DNA from: Phoma sp. XZ068
Taxonomy: Eukaryota; Ascomycota; Dothideomycetes; Pleosporales; Didymellaceae
Reading direction: 5' to 3'
NCBI GenBank assembly: GCA_004835665.1
Contig: RBKR01000020.1
Coordinates: 868,001-932,000 of the forward strand
DNA length: 64,000 nt
A program made the position numbers and the translations under genes. A model generated the notes under the pieces. That model saw nothing but the letters and a program-made list of their open reading frames with translations, searched no databases and was not told the DNA's origin. Positions 11,472 to 22,986 of the stretch are shown one piece after another. Every line of letters begins with the position of its first letter. The stretch's first letter is position 1.

Positions 11472-11506
11472 CGGACAAAACCCGAACACGGAGCGGACAA
11501 AACCCG
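11472..11506. repeat. Direct repeat pair CGGACAAAACCCG
   Basis: Two identical 13-nt copies start 22 nt apart (11472 and 11494), which is about two helical turns. They lie 230-265 nt upstream of the Ldh_2 start. The CGG-containing unit could bind a Zn2Cys6 regulator, which is an inference from the repeat only. Confidence 0.4.
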
Positions 11507-11810
11507 TTGATGATGGACCATAACCACAGGTAAACTGTGTGCTACTTCCAGCGGAAAAAACCGGTCAGGATGACCAGCAAGATCTGGCGTGAAACGAGTC
11601 AAAGTTGTAGCCACAGTATCTTGTTGCTATAGACTTCGAGAGGTCGATCTGTACAACCCTTGACATGCAAGGTACAAACTATTGCTATATGCATTCTCTG
11701 TCTGTTGCTAGAGCACCTCGTGGGCTAAAAGACAGGTCGTAGTTTCGTTCTCCATAAACACCTGGGCAGTCATCGATCGAATCCTGATACGATAGAGGGT
11801 TGAAAAGCAA

Positions 11811-11821
11811 CCCCCCCCCCC
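11811..11821. repeat. C11 homopolymer
   Basis: Eleven consecutive C residues lie in gene-free DNA. The run is prone to slippage and read-length errors. Confidence 0.85.
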
Positions 11822-12318
11822 GGTTCTGCTAGAGATTGAGAGAGGTTGAGACAGGTCTGCCCGGCCACTGTGGGAAGGAAGCGCCAGCTCTTTCGGCAGT
11901 GTACCAATAGCCTCGGCGTATTGTGGTTTCGGCAGGAGGATTTTACTTTACCGCCTTGACATTGATACGTGTCGGGTACTGGCAGGTGTAATGCAGCACA
12001 GACTGGAAGGGGGTACGGCGAACCTCCGCGGGAAATCAGTGGAGCCAAAGCACAGATGAAGCACTGCAGATGCCAAGGACAACTTTCTCGGTCACGCTGT
12101 CAGAAAGTTTGAAAAGGACGCCAGTCACCCCAATATTGCTTTAGTAAATCTAGTGGAACTAAACAAGCCTCCATGTCCGGTTTAGAGCCGAGATCTTTTA
12201 GGTAAGATGGGAGGTGCGTTACGAGCTTCTTAGTATGTAATTCGGTATTGCCCCTTCGATAGCACAGAGCTGATATCAAAGCGATGTTCCTCCGGTAGCT
12301 CAGATGATTCGCAAAGAG

Positions 12319-12347
12319 AAAAAAAAAAAAAAAGGGGGGGGGGGGGG
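12319..12347. repeat. A15-G14 homopurine tract
   Basis: Fifteen A residues are followed directly by fourteen G residues. The G run could form a quadruplex and the tract is difficult to sequence, so its true length is uncertain. Confidence 0.85.
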
Positions 12348-12923
12348 TTCTTGAGGCTCCACCCAACCTTACATGGCTCCTGGCAGGAGATCCGCCGCCG
12401 CTCCATGGCCAGCCCTGATGATGCCGCTGTATCTCCACTCATAAGCCTTACCGCAAACTTATGATGGAGCGGCAACTCATAACAAGGGGAGACCTAGGTC
12501 TGCCTGTAGTGCCAGAAAGCAAGTTACCGAACCCCCCCTCTCTCTTCCAAGACAGTGTATCATACTGACAGACGGTAACGAGAGGTTGTGTTTATTGTTT
12601 TGCAGGTAGAAACTTATTACGTTCTCTGTAGTCGCAACGATACAGTACCGGGTCATTTCGTCCAGAGAAGGAGGCCAGGCACTTGAACGGATTATAACTC
12701 TCAGCATATCAAGAAAAAAATCATGTCAACGAAGAGGTTGCACATCGAGATTCGAGACTAAGAAGCGACGATGTTATCTGAGCAAATTGGAAAATTTCGG
12801 GTACGAGAAATCGCAACACTATTGTCGCGAGGTCTAGCTGAAATGACCGCTTGCTGATCTATCTACCCCCACTATCCATAATACCATGGCTCTGGCCTTG
12901 CAATGGTCATCTGGTCAAATGGT

Positions 12924-13952
12924 TCACGCGCTCGCATCCCAGGGATCCACAGCTAGCTTCACGCCGCTGACCCCTTGAAGAAGCGTACTGAGAGCCTGAT
13001 TCAGTCCACCCAGTCCTCCAGCGACCTTTTCTATTGGGAGGGGGACGACCCTGTTACTGGTAACAGCCAGTGAAAAGTAGGTACCGAATGCCCAACTGAG
13101 CAAATCTGCGTGCCTTTCTTCCCCGAGAGCCAACCCCCAGGATGCGAAAACCTGAGTGACGCCCTGTGGTAGGGTCTCCGGTCCGGAGGCGGGCAGCAGA
13201 GTGTGTAGCTTCCCGCCGCCCTGCGCTAAAACCACCTCAGCAGTGACCTTCAGTGCGTCCGGTGTGGAGATGGAGTCGACAATCAGATCAAAGGGTCCCG
13301 CCGTAGATAATGCCTGGACAAGCGCGCCTTGGTCTTGGGTGTGGTCGATGACCTGAACGGCGCCGAGTTTTGAAACGAGATCTTTGTGCTTCGGCGAGGT
13401 AGTCGTGACAACGTCGTACCCAGCCTGGGCGACGTATTGAACCGCGAGGCTTCCGAAGCTCGATGAGCCACCGTAAATCAGGACTTTTTTGCCGTTAGAT
13501 GTAGGAACACCATCGATCTTAGGCTTGTCCAATCCCACGTGTGCTGTAAACAAGCCAACCACAGTAGTCAGATTGCCGATAAGGCTCACGGGGACTTCGA
13601 GATCAACAGTCTCTGGAATTTTGGCTGAGGTGATTTCGCGTGCGATGACCAACTGCTGGAAAGCACTGGACTTCTCAAAGTTTCCAGTCTTTGTTGCGGC
13701 TACTTTGTCTCCGACCTTGAAAGTGGTCACGTTGCTGCCAACAGCCAGGACATGGCCACCGAATGATGACCCAAGAATTGCAGGATAATTAACAGGGAAA
13801 ATAGCCAACTTGGCAAGTTTGGCATCGATTGGTTGGAGCGCAATGAGCTCGTTTTTCACTAGAATCTCATTAGGTCCCGGTTGCGCTGTTTCGACATTCT
13901 TGACTTCGAGCGGAGCCTTGGCCTGAGGAATGATAGCGGCAAGGTGCGACAT
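12924..13952 (-). CDS. Zinc-independent MDR reductase (quinone oxidoreductase / trans-enoyl reductase type)
   Basis: A single exon of 342 residues encodes a medium-chain dehydrogenase/reductase. The N-terminal GroES-like domain carries PGPNEILVKNELIALQPID and LGSSFGGHVLAVGSNVTTFKVGDKV. The Rossmann part has VLIYGGSSSFGSLAVQYV for NADPH binding. The cysteine and histidine zinc ligands of alcohol dehydrogenases are missing, as in fungal stand-alone enoyl reductases and toxD-like quinone oxidoreductases. It probably reduces an alpha,beta-unsaturated carbonyl compound in the cytosol. Members often sit beside polyketide synthases, but none is present in the window, so a detoxification role is equally likely. 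The length is normal for the family. Confidence 0.9.
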   Translation of the reverse strand: MSHLAAIIPQAKAPLEVKNVETAQPGPNEILVKNELIALQPIDAKLAKLAIFPVNYPAILGSSFGGHVLAVGSNVTTFKVGDKVAATKTGNFEKSSAFQQLVIAREITSAKIPETVDLEVPVSLIGNLTTVVGLFTAHVGLDKPKIDGVPTSNGKKVLIYGGSSSFGSLAVQYVAQAGYDVVTTTSPKHKDLVSKLGAVQVIDHTQDQGALVQALSTAGPFDLIVDSISTPDALKVTAEVVLAQGGGKLHTLLPASGPETLPQGVTQVFASWGLALGEERHADLLSWAFGTYFSLAVTSNRVVPLPIEKVAGGLGGLNQALSTLLQGVSGVKLAVDPWDASA

Positions 13953-16460
13953 GAGGGGCAGAAGTATTGAGGAGAGAAATGGTGGACGAGGGAGATTGGA
14001 TTTGACTTGTGAATGAGCTGGGGTTGCAACTTTTCGTTGTCAGCTATATATGTTTCTATATGGCCATTCCACGGAACTACCCAATGATAAATCATATACG
14101 CCACATATTGATTGATAAGTCGTATAAATTATTGAAGCAACAACTCGTCCGTTCCATGGCTGAGGGGTGTGCCAAAGCGATTACGATATTCTCGGATCCG
14201 GAAGTGCGCGAATACGACCATGAAGAAGGCTTACCATTCGTATCACTTGGTTAGTTTCGCAACTGTTCGAAACTGGAATGCGCAGACTAAGCCACAGGAA
14301 TTCGACTTGAACGAGCTTGACTCAGGCGAATGAACATTGGTTCTCATCTGCGTTGGCAACGCGGGGTCCAATGTCGGACGAATCCCTCAAGGAACGGCGT
14401 CGGCGCCAGATGGAAATCCGAGAGACGAAGCATGGTAATGACACCTCAGTCGCGCCATTCTCTTCACATGTTCATGAATGTGGAAATCAGAGGTATTTTC
14501 GGACGGTATTGGATGGACAAAGCTACAGCGAATTCCCACGGACTATGGTGACATCGGCGGTCGTCCGGTTGCTGACAAAGATTCGGTTCCTACAGAGCGC
14601 GAGCATACTGGTCAATTTCTTGAACGCAAGGACATTTACTAAGCCATGTGTATTGGTTACGGAACTGCTTCCGCCTCTCTGCTAAGCAGGAAATCTCCAA
14701 AGAAAAACTCTCTTTGTCTAAATCAACATCGCAAACATCTACATAGGTATCTGACGAACCGCAGCGCAAGGAACTTCTAAAGTTTCACAAACTCGAAGGC
14801 AGACTCAAGGCGGTCGAATGGCGAGTTTTTCAAGGCCTGTAGACCAATAAATTCTCATGAATGCATAAGCAAGCTACAGCCTTGGTGTGCAAGCAGCGGT
14901 GTTGTAACGCTCACCTGGCACAATAGCCGAATGCATGCTGGTTAACATTGAAGAGCAACAAATGCACCGGAATCCGCATTCGAAAAAATTGCTGCTGTCG
15001 AAACAGCAGTGTTCACCGTGATCTCTTGTCAGCAATGACCTCACTTGTGCCTCCATAGCGACCATGTGCACATTCCCTTTGTCCTGGCAGGAAAACCCTT
15101 GGCGCTGGAAGGCCGCGAAGTTTTAGTGATGAGCTCGTCAGATCCTTCCGAGGGACAGCGCTCACAAGCTCCTTATCTGCCGCTACCGAAGTATTTGCTG
15201 CATTTGACGGTGTCCATTGCGGCGGTGCACATGGGCCCCACGTGCGACGTTGGACGGATCAGCCGCACCTGCATTCGCGGTGATCATCGACCACCCTGGT
15301 TGCTGGACCGGAGTAGGGGCAGCTATCATGACCAAACAAATGAACAAGCAAGCACCTCAACCTTGATCGTTCGTGTTCAGACATGACAGTGAACTACAGT
15401 TTGGATTCCAGCGGGACAAACTGAGTGGGCCAATGTCATGTCTAATGGACCTTTCATCCCCGCAGCGCGGCTTACGGCTCACCTGAAACAACCCATCCCG
15501 CGGCCAGTCAAAGACTCTCATTACCGTGTGCACCAAAGGCGAACGTCACTCTCAGATTTTCGTCCCGGACATGGTAAGACTTGGGGGTGGCGTCAGCAGC
15601 GCACTGTGCTTCCGAGGTGTTTGGCGATCCTCGTTGGATCCTCTTGGTGAGATGCGGCGCAGGAGTCAGCCGCTACGCTACAGTCCTGCACTTCGCGATC
15701 GGTCTTGGCTAGTGTTTGGCAAGCTGATGCCCGCGATAAGTCCTGCGTCAAAGATTCTCGGGGGCAGTTTGATGATGAGGGTTCTGTCGAGGTTTGTCTC
15801 GAGCGCAATAGAATAGAAGATAGTCACCGACGCTCCACAATACCATCAACTCAGATCAGAAAAAGCTGCTGGCCTAAAAGTGGCGCATCAGCTTGCCTCG
15901 CGCGATTGGATCGTTCAGCCCAGGGTTGCAATCGTCCCTCAGGACCACTCGTGGCTGAGCCCGAAGCAGGGTGACCTCCGCCTCAGCGAAGTACGAAGAC
16001 ATTGGCCGCTGGCGCCCTTGGTCCCAACCTCACTCAGCCCTGGCTCTGACTGTCTTTCTTCCCTTCCATTTTCCCTCGAAACCGCAACTGCTGGAGTTTG
16101 ACTGTTTGTAGGAGCTGTAATTGCGACAAAACAACGCACCCACCTGCCTCGGCCGCTAGCCTTACCCACTCACGAACCGAACCGTTCCGCAGCTCTTAGG
16201 AACCGCCCGCCATCCATTAGGCTGAACAAGGTCAACAAGGTGCGATCCTTCGTCTGCGGCATAGGGAGCTGGGAAATTTCCTCTTCTTCGTAGATCTAGT
16301 CACTCGTTCATTTGCTTTTCGTCTCATAGTTGCGAGCTTTCCGTTGCGACGCTGCGTTGGCATTCAGTTGGCCCTCCGCGGTAATCGTCAGGCACACAGC
16401 ACCTGAGTCGCGAACCGGCCACCAACCCCGCTGCCGCCTCAGGCGCGTTGCGATCGCGAG
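13953..16460. other. Long intergenic region with only weak coding traces
   Basis: A TATATA element at 14045-14050 (minus strand, about 95 nt from the MDR start) may serve that gene. Plus-strand stretches at 14157-14254 (MAEGCAKAITIFSDPEV...) and 14317-14685 look partly coding, and a fragment near 14765-14840 reads RKELLKFHKLEGRLKAVEW, but I could not join them with good splice sites or assign a family. The rest, 14.9-16.4 kb, shows nothing I can support. Confidence 0.3.
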
Positions 16461-17493
16461 ATGCACTCCAGTCAAGGTGACTACATCAACATCACCGATG
16501 GAAAATCTGGAGGCCATGAGAGGACGCCATGGTACTGGCGGTCCATTGCGATGGCCGCTTCTTGGATGGTGTTGGGAGGGTAAGTCGCGCATTGTTCAAC
16601 CGATGGCCGTGAGGAGGCTGACAGAGCGCAGCTACCTAATACTACCAGGCTTGTATGCCAAAAACCCAGAGCTTAAATTCAGCCAAGCGGTGTTATCAGT
16701 CTTTGTTGTCGCGCTTCTGACCGCTGGCTACTCATTCACTGCGCTGTTGTGCTTCGCGTGTCGCAATGATGAGTTCCAGGCGGAGAGTGTCTTCGTGTAT
16801 GTTGTTCACGTCAAACATCGTCGGCACTGCTAACACCATCCTAGACCGGCCCTCGCCTCGTCCATATTCGGCCTCATCGTGATCGTTTACAACTTCCTCG
16901 CTACAAGGAGCTATGAATGGTGCACAGCGGCGACAAGCGCGACCGTCCTCAGCGGTTTCGCAACCGTTCTTTACACTGGCTTGCTTTTCTGGAAACGCCG
17001 TATCATTACGAGGAGGCAGAAATCAGCTTCACAGCGGTCGAATCTCTACTCAGAGCAATCCTACTACACGAATTACATCCCGAACATGTATCCATCGGCC
17101 GTTCGCACAGAGTCGCAACCACCACCAGTCCCGACCAACGAAGACGATCCTGTCAATCAACAGATGCGATTATTAATGTTGCGGGACGCTAGACCGAGCC
17201 CGGATGCGAATAGTTCGACTTTTAGGATAGACTTGCCAGAAGATAGAGAAGAGCAAGAACGACGCGAGAGAAGCCAGGAGCTGGTTGGTACACCGCAGCA
17301 ATCGCATGTACCCTGGACTCGCGATCGCGCGAATAGCAGGCCGGATAGTCTGGGTGAAAACCAAGCCTGGCAGCAGTGGCAGGATAGAGGTCGAACACAA
17401 CACCGTCCTTCGAACAGTGATTTGCGTAGCAATCACTCGAGAGGGCTGAGTAGGGAAGAACGAAGACGCGAGATCGAGCTCGGCCGTCCTTGA
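16461..17493 (+). CDS. Predicted four-helix membrane protein with disordered C-terminal tail
   Basis: Exons 16461-16579, 16632-16796 and 16845-17493 encode 310 residues, with introns of 52 and 48 nt containing CTGAC and CTAAC branch points. Splicing at GCGCAG|CTACC gives the helix-like MVLGGYLILPGLY. Four hydrophobic segments follow one another: residues ~31-47, ~60-80 (SVFVVALLTAGYSFTALLCF), ~96-112 (SSIFGLIVIVYNFLA) and ~120-140 (VLSGFATVLYTGLLFW). The last ~165 residues are hydrophilic, rich in Arg, Gln, Ser and Pro, and presumably cytosolic. The gene resembles small fungal tetraspan proteins of unknown role, but I do not recognise a named family. Confidence 0.8.
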
Positions 17494-17971
17494 GCGAGTC
17501 GAATCATCGTTCTTGGGTTATGCAAATACAACGCATTGGTGTTTCGCGTTTTGGTGTTCTTGGAGTTGTCATGACCATGGTTTGGCATGACCTGCATTGT
17601 CGGGGCATTTGGAGTTACACTGGTTTGACGAGGTGTATGTTTGGACAATCATTGAGGCTGAGAAGAAGATATCCTGTGCGCTTCGGCGCTGTAGTAGTAC
17701 TTTGCGATCTGAATACAACAATTGACCTGTTTGGGAACTGTCAAATGTGCCATGTCAGGAAAGTCTAAGTGTTGTACGGTAAGCCAAAATGGATATCTGA
17801 ATCTTTGATGATGTTTCGCATTTGTCGCATTTTCGTCGAAAATTGGTATAGCCGTAGGAAAAGCTTGAAATGTGCGTAGAGTTATTCAGGTTGATAAATC
17901 GACAAGAAAGAAAAGATGGTCAGATCGTAATATCTCCATGATCATAACCACCAAGGCCAACCTTCATGGTT
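17494..17971. other. Convergent 3' region, no gene seen
   Basis: This lies between two convergent genes and probably holds both 3' untranslated regions. No coding region is supported. Confidence 0.45.
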
Positions 17972-19275
17972 TTAGACCTTGATAGCGAACTGCTTCAGAT
18001 ACTCATAATGCTCCAGGTTTTCATCAACAGTCTCGCGGATCAGTTTGGCACCATCTTCGCCGTACTTCTCCTTCCAAGCTGCGTCATCCTGTTCTTTTGT
18101 AGTTTGCGCCTTTTTCTGTTTGGTAATCAGCTATCAAGATCAGATATCTGTAAGAATGGTGGAAACGTACGTGAGTCCTGGCTCGCAGCTCAGTGCTATC
18201 AATAGCATCCTCGTGAAAACCCTTCCACTTCTCAAACTCCCTCTTGGCGAGGGCCTGATCCTCTTCAGTGTCCCATACCAGCATCTCAGGCTTGTAGTCG
18301 ATACCGGTGGTCTTGCAGACGGCCTCAATCATGCCCGAGGGGTTATCAAGTAGATCATCGGCGTCAATGACACAAATCTCAACGCCCTGCTTGACACCGT
18401 TTGTGCCCGTTGTATCGTCAGCCTGACCAGCAGACTTAGGGCCGACCAGGCCTTCCGTACGGAGGTAGTCAAACAACTCGCGAAGCTCAGAGTATCCAGC
18501 CTCGTCCTTGCGAAGATAGTCCCAACCCGTCATATTGCTCAGAGGAGGGATTACGCAGCGGTAGTAACTGGGAATGCTGTACTTCGGGTGGCGGATAAGG
18601 AAGATGAAGTGGTATGTCGCGAGAAGGTCTTTGGGAAGGACGGTCGGGTTGCCCTCTTCGACCTTTGTGTCGTATGGGTAAGGCTCACCGAGGCGGTCTT
18701 CCCTCGTCTGTACTGGCGAAAGTTCGGTGGTGTTCGTTCCAACGCCGCGGCGGTAGTTGGACATCGATGGACAGATGGTTGTAGGTCTGGGCTTGCCCTG
18801 AGGCGGGATCCAGTACTGTGCCATATCTTTGATGAAAGCGCGCTTGCCCTATGTCTTGTAAGCCTTTTGTTTTCTTCAGTAAACTTGGAATATGCTGCCA
18901 AAAAAAAAGTCCAGTGGTGCTCAGGCCAAAGAAATCGCAATTGGCGCAAACGAATCAAAGCTAGGGTCTACGTACCTCCGCATTATCTTTTGCGATCCTA
19001 TCGAATATCGAACGGTAGGTGCTCTGGGCGTAACCGCTCTCTTGCCTCGCCTGCTCGTTCTCAGGTCCTTCATATCTGTAGCCGATGCGCTCGGGGCCAA
19101 AGTAGTATGCGTCGCCGAACGGCTCGTGTACGCATTTTAGATCCTTGCGGGTCATGAAGACCTAGCGATCGTCAGTAGTTTCCGGGTGTCGGGGAAATGG
19201 TATGCATACCCGTTCGAAAGCCGTCGAGCAAGCCCTTGGGTGGGTAGCACAGAAAATGGGTTTCTGTGACTGCAT
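17972..19275 (-). CDS. Sulfotransferase-fold (P-loop) protein
   Basis: Four minus-strand exons (19275-19210, 19161-18976, 18848-18171, 18115-17972) with introns of 48, 127 and 55 nt encode 357 residues. The start MQSQKPIFCATHPRACSTAF contains the PAPS-type phosphate loop (PRACSTAF). HFIFLIRHPKYSIPSYYR forms the second PAPS-contact element (Arg-His-Pro, Ser). The C-terminal region (KKAQTTKEQDDAAWKEKYG) is helical and charged. The fold is that of sulfotransferases that move sulfate from PAPS to hydroxyl or amine acceptors. Fungal homologues are often left uncharacterised, and some are labelled P-loop hydrolases. No membrane anchor or signal peptide is visible. The acceptor substrate is unknown. 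Confidence 0.85.
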
Positions 19276-20768
19276 TGTGCCGTATCTGGTGGTGACTCTC
19301 AATGAAGTATCTGTATTCCAAGACTCTCACAAAGATCCACAGCCGGTGGTGAACGGGGTTCAGGTATATTCCAAACTGAACGTGCAAATGCTCCCAAAAA
19401 GTAGGGGTTCAACGAGCCTTTATGGGATTGGGAAACTAATACAAGCAGGTTAAAGCATCGGACGTAAGCAAATCCACAATTATCGTTGAGAAGACCCTTC
19501 GACACGGGTACTCGTCAATCTGGAGGACTAGTGGAGCTAGAACAGAATCTTGGGATCAATTGGAGGCCGGAACACGAGCAAAGCGGGAAGAACAACCGCT
19601 GCATGGTGGTACCAAGTACTCGTGGCGTTTGCAAGACTGGCAGCCGTGTTCGGGTGCATCGGCGCGTCCTGGATAGTTGCGGGATAGCTGCAAACATAGC
19701 CACTGCCGAAAGTCTCGCAGCCGAGTTTGGGAATGGAGGGGTTGCGAGTGGCGCTGATGTCACTGATATTTTCGGGAAAGGCGCCCTTGGTGGGGCGCGT
19801 AGCGCGGGTTTAGCGCAGGAACTGGCGACTGCCCGTCGGTTTGTCGCTGAACAGCAGTTTGTTTGTAGCCAGCTGCGGCAAACTCACGATAATCGCGCAG
19901 TCTCGACTATTCCCTTGGAAGAATCATCCTTGATGGTGTGCACTGGCTCGAGCACGTCAACTCTGGGCTGAATTGCGCTCTCAGTGACGGACATGATAGG
20001 GCAAAGTCTTCACGGCCTCGTCTGATCATCCCTCCTTCACGATCGACCACTTGCACCTCCTCACGCAGCACCTCTAGGTGTCAGCTGTCATGCAGGATAT
20101 TTGGACAGGTGACCGCAGATATGGCAGCTGTTCCGCTCGATGTTCTGCGAAGATGAGGACAAAGGAGCAGCAAAAAGAGCTGGCAGAGGGAGCCATTGAG
20201 TATTCAAAAGCCCAGGGGAAGCTTTCGCAATGCGAGAGATGGATGACAGAGAATGGTGCAGCTTTCATGGGCTGAAAAGGAGGTTGGTTTTTCAAAGAAC
20301 TTGACTAATGACAGTATACCAAATCCGTGCTTGCTGCCAATTACTTGCATAACGCATCACCTTCAACCCCATGCCGATACGAATCGTCGCTCCCAGACCG
20401 TACGTAATGGGAGCCACAGAGCTCATTAAATGATACCACTCTATTGAATGCTCCGCACAGCCCTCCGTCGTCTCGAGCGCCCAAACGTGCGATCAAAGAC
20501 GACTCCAAGGCATATTCCATAGGCAATTCATCAACCTACACACTAGTGTCTACCGTTCATTCCCGACGGAGACCGCAGAAGGATTTCGGACACTGTATGT
20601 TTCCTCGGTCCTCCTGAAAGTTTCAACTTCATCATATTCGCCATCAAACCTCCGAGTTGCTATGAACTTCTCCCTTCAGATACTGGGGCCGGCAGAGGGT
20701 AATATAGACGATGAAATACTGTTACATTCGGTCATTGGAAATGGTGCACAGAAAGATGAAAGTAGGAT

Positions 20769-20787
20769 GTGTGTGTGTGTGTGTGTT
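20769..20787. repeat. (GT)n microsatellite
   Basis: About nine to ten GT units in gene-free DNA. Confidence 0.75.
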
Positions 20788-21603
20788 GGCGACATTACAT
20801 ATGCAAAGCTCTACGGTCTGGCCCATGGACGGTTACGGAAGGTTTGCCATAAAAAGATTTATATTATCCTTTCGATATCGAGTGGGAAATTGTGTAGCAT
20901 CACGTACGGGTGTAAAAAGAGAAGATAAGGAGTTTGGCACGACATCTTGGGAATAAGCTGTGAAGCCTGAATATCTGAGTATGTATTGCATACGTTCGAC
21001 GATTACCTCCACAACAACCATAGGACGTTGAAAACAATTTCTCCTACCTGGTAACAATTTATCGACACCCTGAATACAGTGCAGACTCGGAAAGTGCCGC
21101 CAGCAGAAAGAATTTCGCGCAGAGCCTGACAAGGTGAGATCATGCCACCCTCTGTTCATTGGTGTTTGGATATTGTCAGAGAAAGTTTTGTTTATATTAA
21201 CAGCAAGAAACTGATGTGCAGTGCAAAACCTCCAGCTCGGCTGTTGGGCTTCCGGAGCTAACCGGGCCTTCTAGGACCTACACGAGTACCATGGTGTGGA
21301 AACAGTAACGAAACAGAGTCACCTCGTAATTCACGACAACGATGTTTCGATTTCCATCGTATTCCAATGTATGTTATGCAACAAACACTGTACATCAGCT
21401 GCGGAGCACTCTATGCTTCTTCGGGTCTGCATCAGCACTGGTCAGATCAAGAAACGTCGTTCCGCACATAGCTCCTGACCCTCAGACTACAGGCATAGCA
21501 TAGAGTCCCTGCCGGTATATGATTGATCCGACATGAATACTCAGCGAGGAAGGACCGCAATGTTCCGGCGCCTCCCTTGCGACCTCAACTAAAGGTCTGC
21601 TTG

Positions 21604-21610
21604 TATAAAG
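21604..21610 (+). promoter_or_regulatory. TATA box of the aspartic protease gene
   Basis: TATAAAG lies 79 nt before the ATG at 21683. It is a motif match with typical spacing. Confidence 0.45.
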
Positions 21611-21682
21611 CTTGTTGGATCTGGGCATCCGGATTCATGACCTCATTTACATCATTATCCACAGTCGCCGGTCGATTTCACA

Positions 21683-22986
21683 ATGGTTTATCAAATTCTA
21701 TACCCTTTTGTAACAGTATGTCTTTTGGCCCAAGTTCTCTCGGCACCAGCGTCAGCCCCTGCGACAGGATCCGGGGTCCTGTCTGGTTCTATTCAACACT
21801 TCACTGACGCCACTGGCACCAATTTCATTCCTCTTATGCAATTGGGAGTCGGAAATCCGCCACAAAAAATTACGGTATTACTGGATACTGGAAGTAGCGA
21901 CCTCATAGTACCACAAACTGGCAGTCAGATTTGCAAAGATGTGCAACAGCAGTGTACTGCCAATAAAGGCAATTTCTCGACTGGATCGTTCGATCGGACC
22001 AAATCTGCTGGAGTCACCACCGTCAACACCCCTGTAAACACTTCATTCGTCAACGGAGTAAAATTGCAGGGTACCTATCTAAAAGCCGCTTTGACAATTG
22101 GCAATAAGAGTGTGAATGGAATACAGCTGGGTGTAATTGACAAAGGAACGCTACCACCGAACACACCTTTGTTCCCTATCTTTGGTATTGGTCCTAAGAT
22201 GGGAGAGGGTGTGGATGTACCCTATCAAAACGCTCCCGCACAGATGAAAGATGACGGAGCTATCAAAGCAAATGTCTTCAGTCTCTATTTGAACGATTTC
22301 AGTAAGTCTCAGCATTCTCTAGTTCGTGTTTCTCTGAAGCTAGGAAGCTTACAAGGTCAACAGGAGGCCCTGAAGGGTCCATCACGTTTGGTGGGGTAGA
22401 TACGGCCAAGTTTCGGGGTGACCTGAAGGCTGCGCCAATCCTTCAGGACAACAGTGGCAATGTCCCGTCCTTTGTGGTGGACTTCAGCTCTATGGAATTG
22501 ATCACCGGTAATGGCTCGGCGCGCGCACAGAAAGCTATCAACTTAGCTCCACAGGGCGGGCTTTCAGGTGCCGCCGCCTTGATTGACTCCGGGAACCCAA
22601 CAGTTCTTGTTCCGACTGGATCTGTACGAGCCCTTGCCAAAGCATTAGGCACTCAATTCAATCAAGAAACAGGTTTTGTGGGCTCGGTACCGTGCAAGGT
22701 GGCCCAAAAGGGTATGAGCATCAGCTTTGGGTTCAACTCTGACAAAGCGAAGATACAAGTTCCTCTCTCGCTGATGATGACGCCCATCCCGGAGTCTGGG
22801 GGGAAGGACTGTGACTTGCCAATCGGAGCGACAGATGATCTTGTGAGCTTGGGCTCACCAATGATGCAGGCTGCATACATTGTGTTCGATATGGATAAGC
22901 AAAGGCTACTAATGGCTCAAGCAGTTCTCAACGCAACTACTTCGAACGTGCAGGAATACACAGCTTATATCTCGAAGCTGAAGTGA
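21683..22986 (+). CDS. Secreted pepsin-like aspartic protease
   Basis: Exons 21683-22301 and 22364-22986 are joined over a 62-nt intron and encode 413 residues. A signal peptide is clear (MVYQILYPFVTVCLLAQVLSA). The two catalytic aspartates lie in LLDTGSSDLIVP and ALIDSGNPTVLVP, the paired DTG/DSG motifs of family A1. Between them is the flap-region equivalent, and RGPEGSITFGGVD is the usual strand before the second lobe. A propeptide, if present, is very short, because the mature-type sequence (PLMQLGVGNPPQKITVLLDTG) begins near residue 51. Cysteines occur in CKDVQQQC and in the C-terminal lobe. Candidapepsin/yapsin-like fungal proteases are the closest general type. It is probably exported to degrade external protein. 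Confidence 0.92.

Larger units (their letters stand above)
11243..12923. other. Intergenic with homopolymer tracts, no gene seen
   Basis: This 1.7-kb stretch has no credible coding region. It holds a C11 run (11811-11821), a 13-nt direct repeat pair (11472-11484 and 11494-11506), and an A15 run fused to a G14 run (12319-12347). Confidence 0.45.
19276..21682. other. Long intergenic region, weak coding traces only
   Basis: The plus strand 19486-19971 is open for 161 codons, and 20078-20275 encodes a short charged stretch (KMRTKEQQKELAEGAIEYSKAQ). The minus strand of the same segment also shows open pieces (LRDYREFAAAGYKQTAVQ). None has a family match or a coherent splice model, so I call no gene. 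A (GT)n microsatellite lies near 20769-20787, and a TATAAAG at 21604-21610 fits the next gene. Confidence 0.3.
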
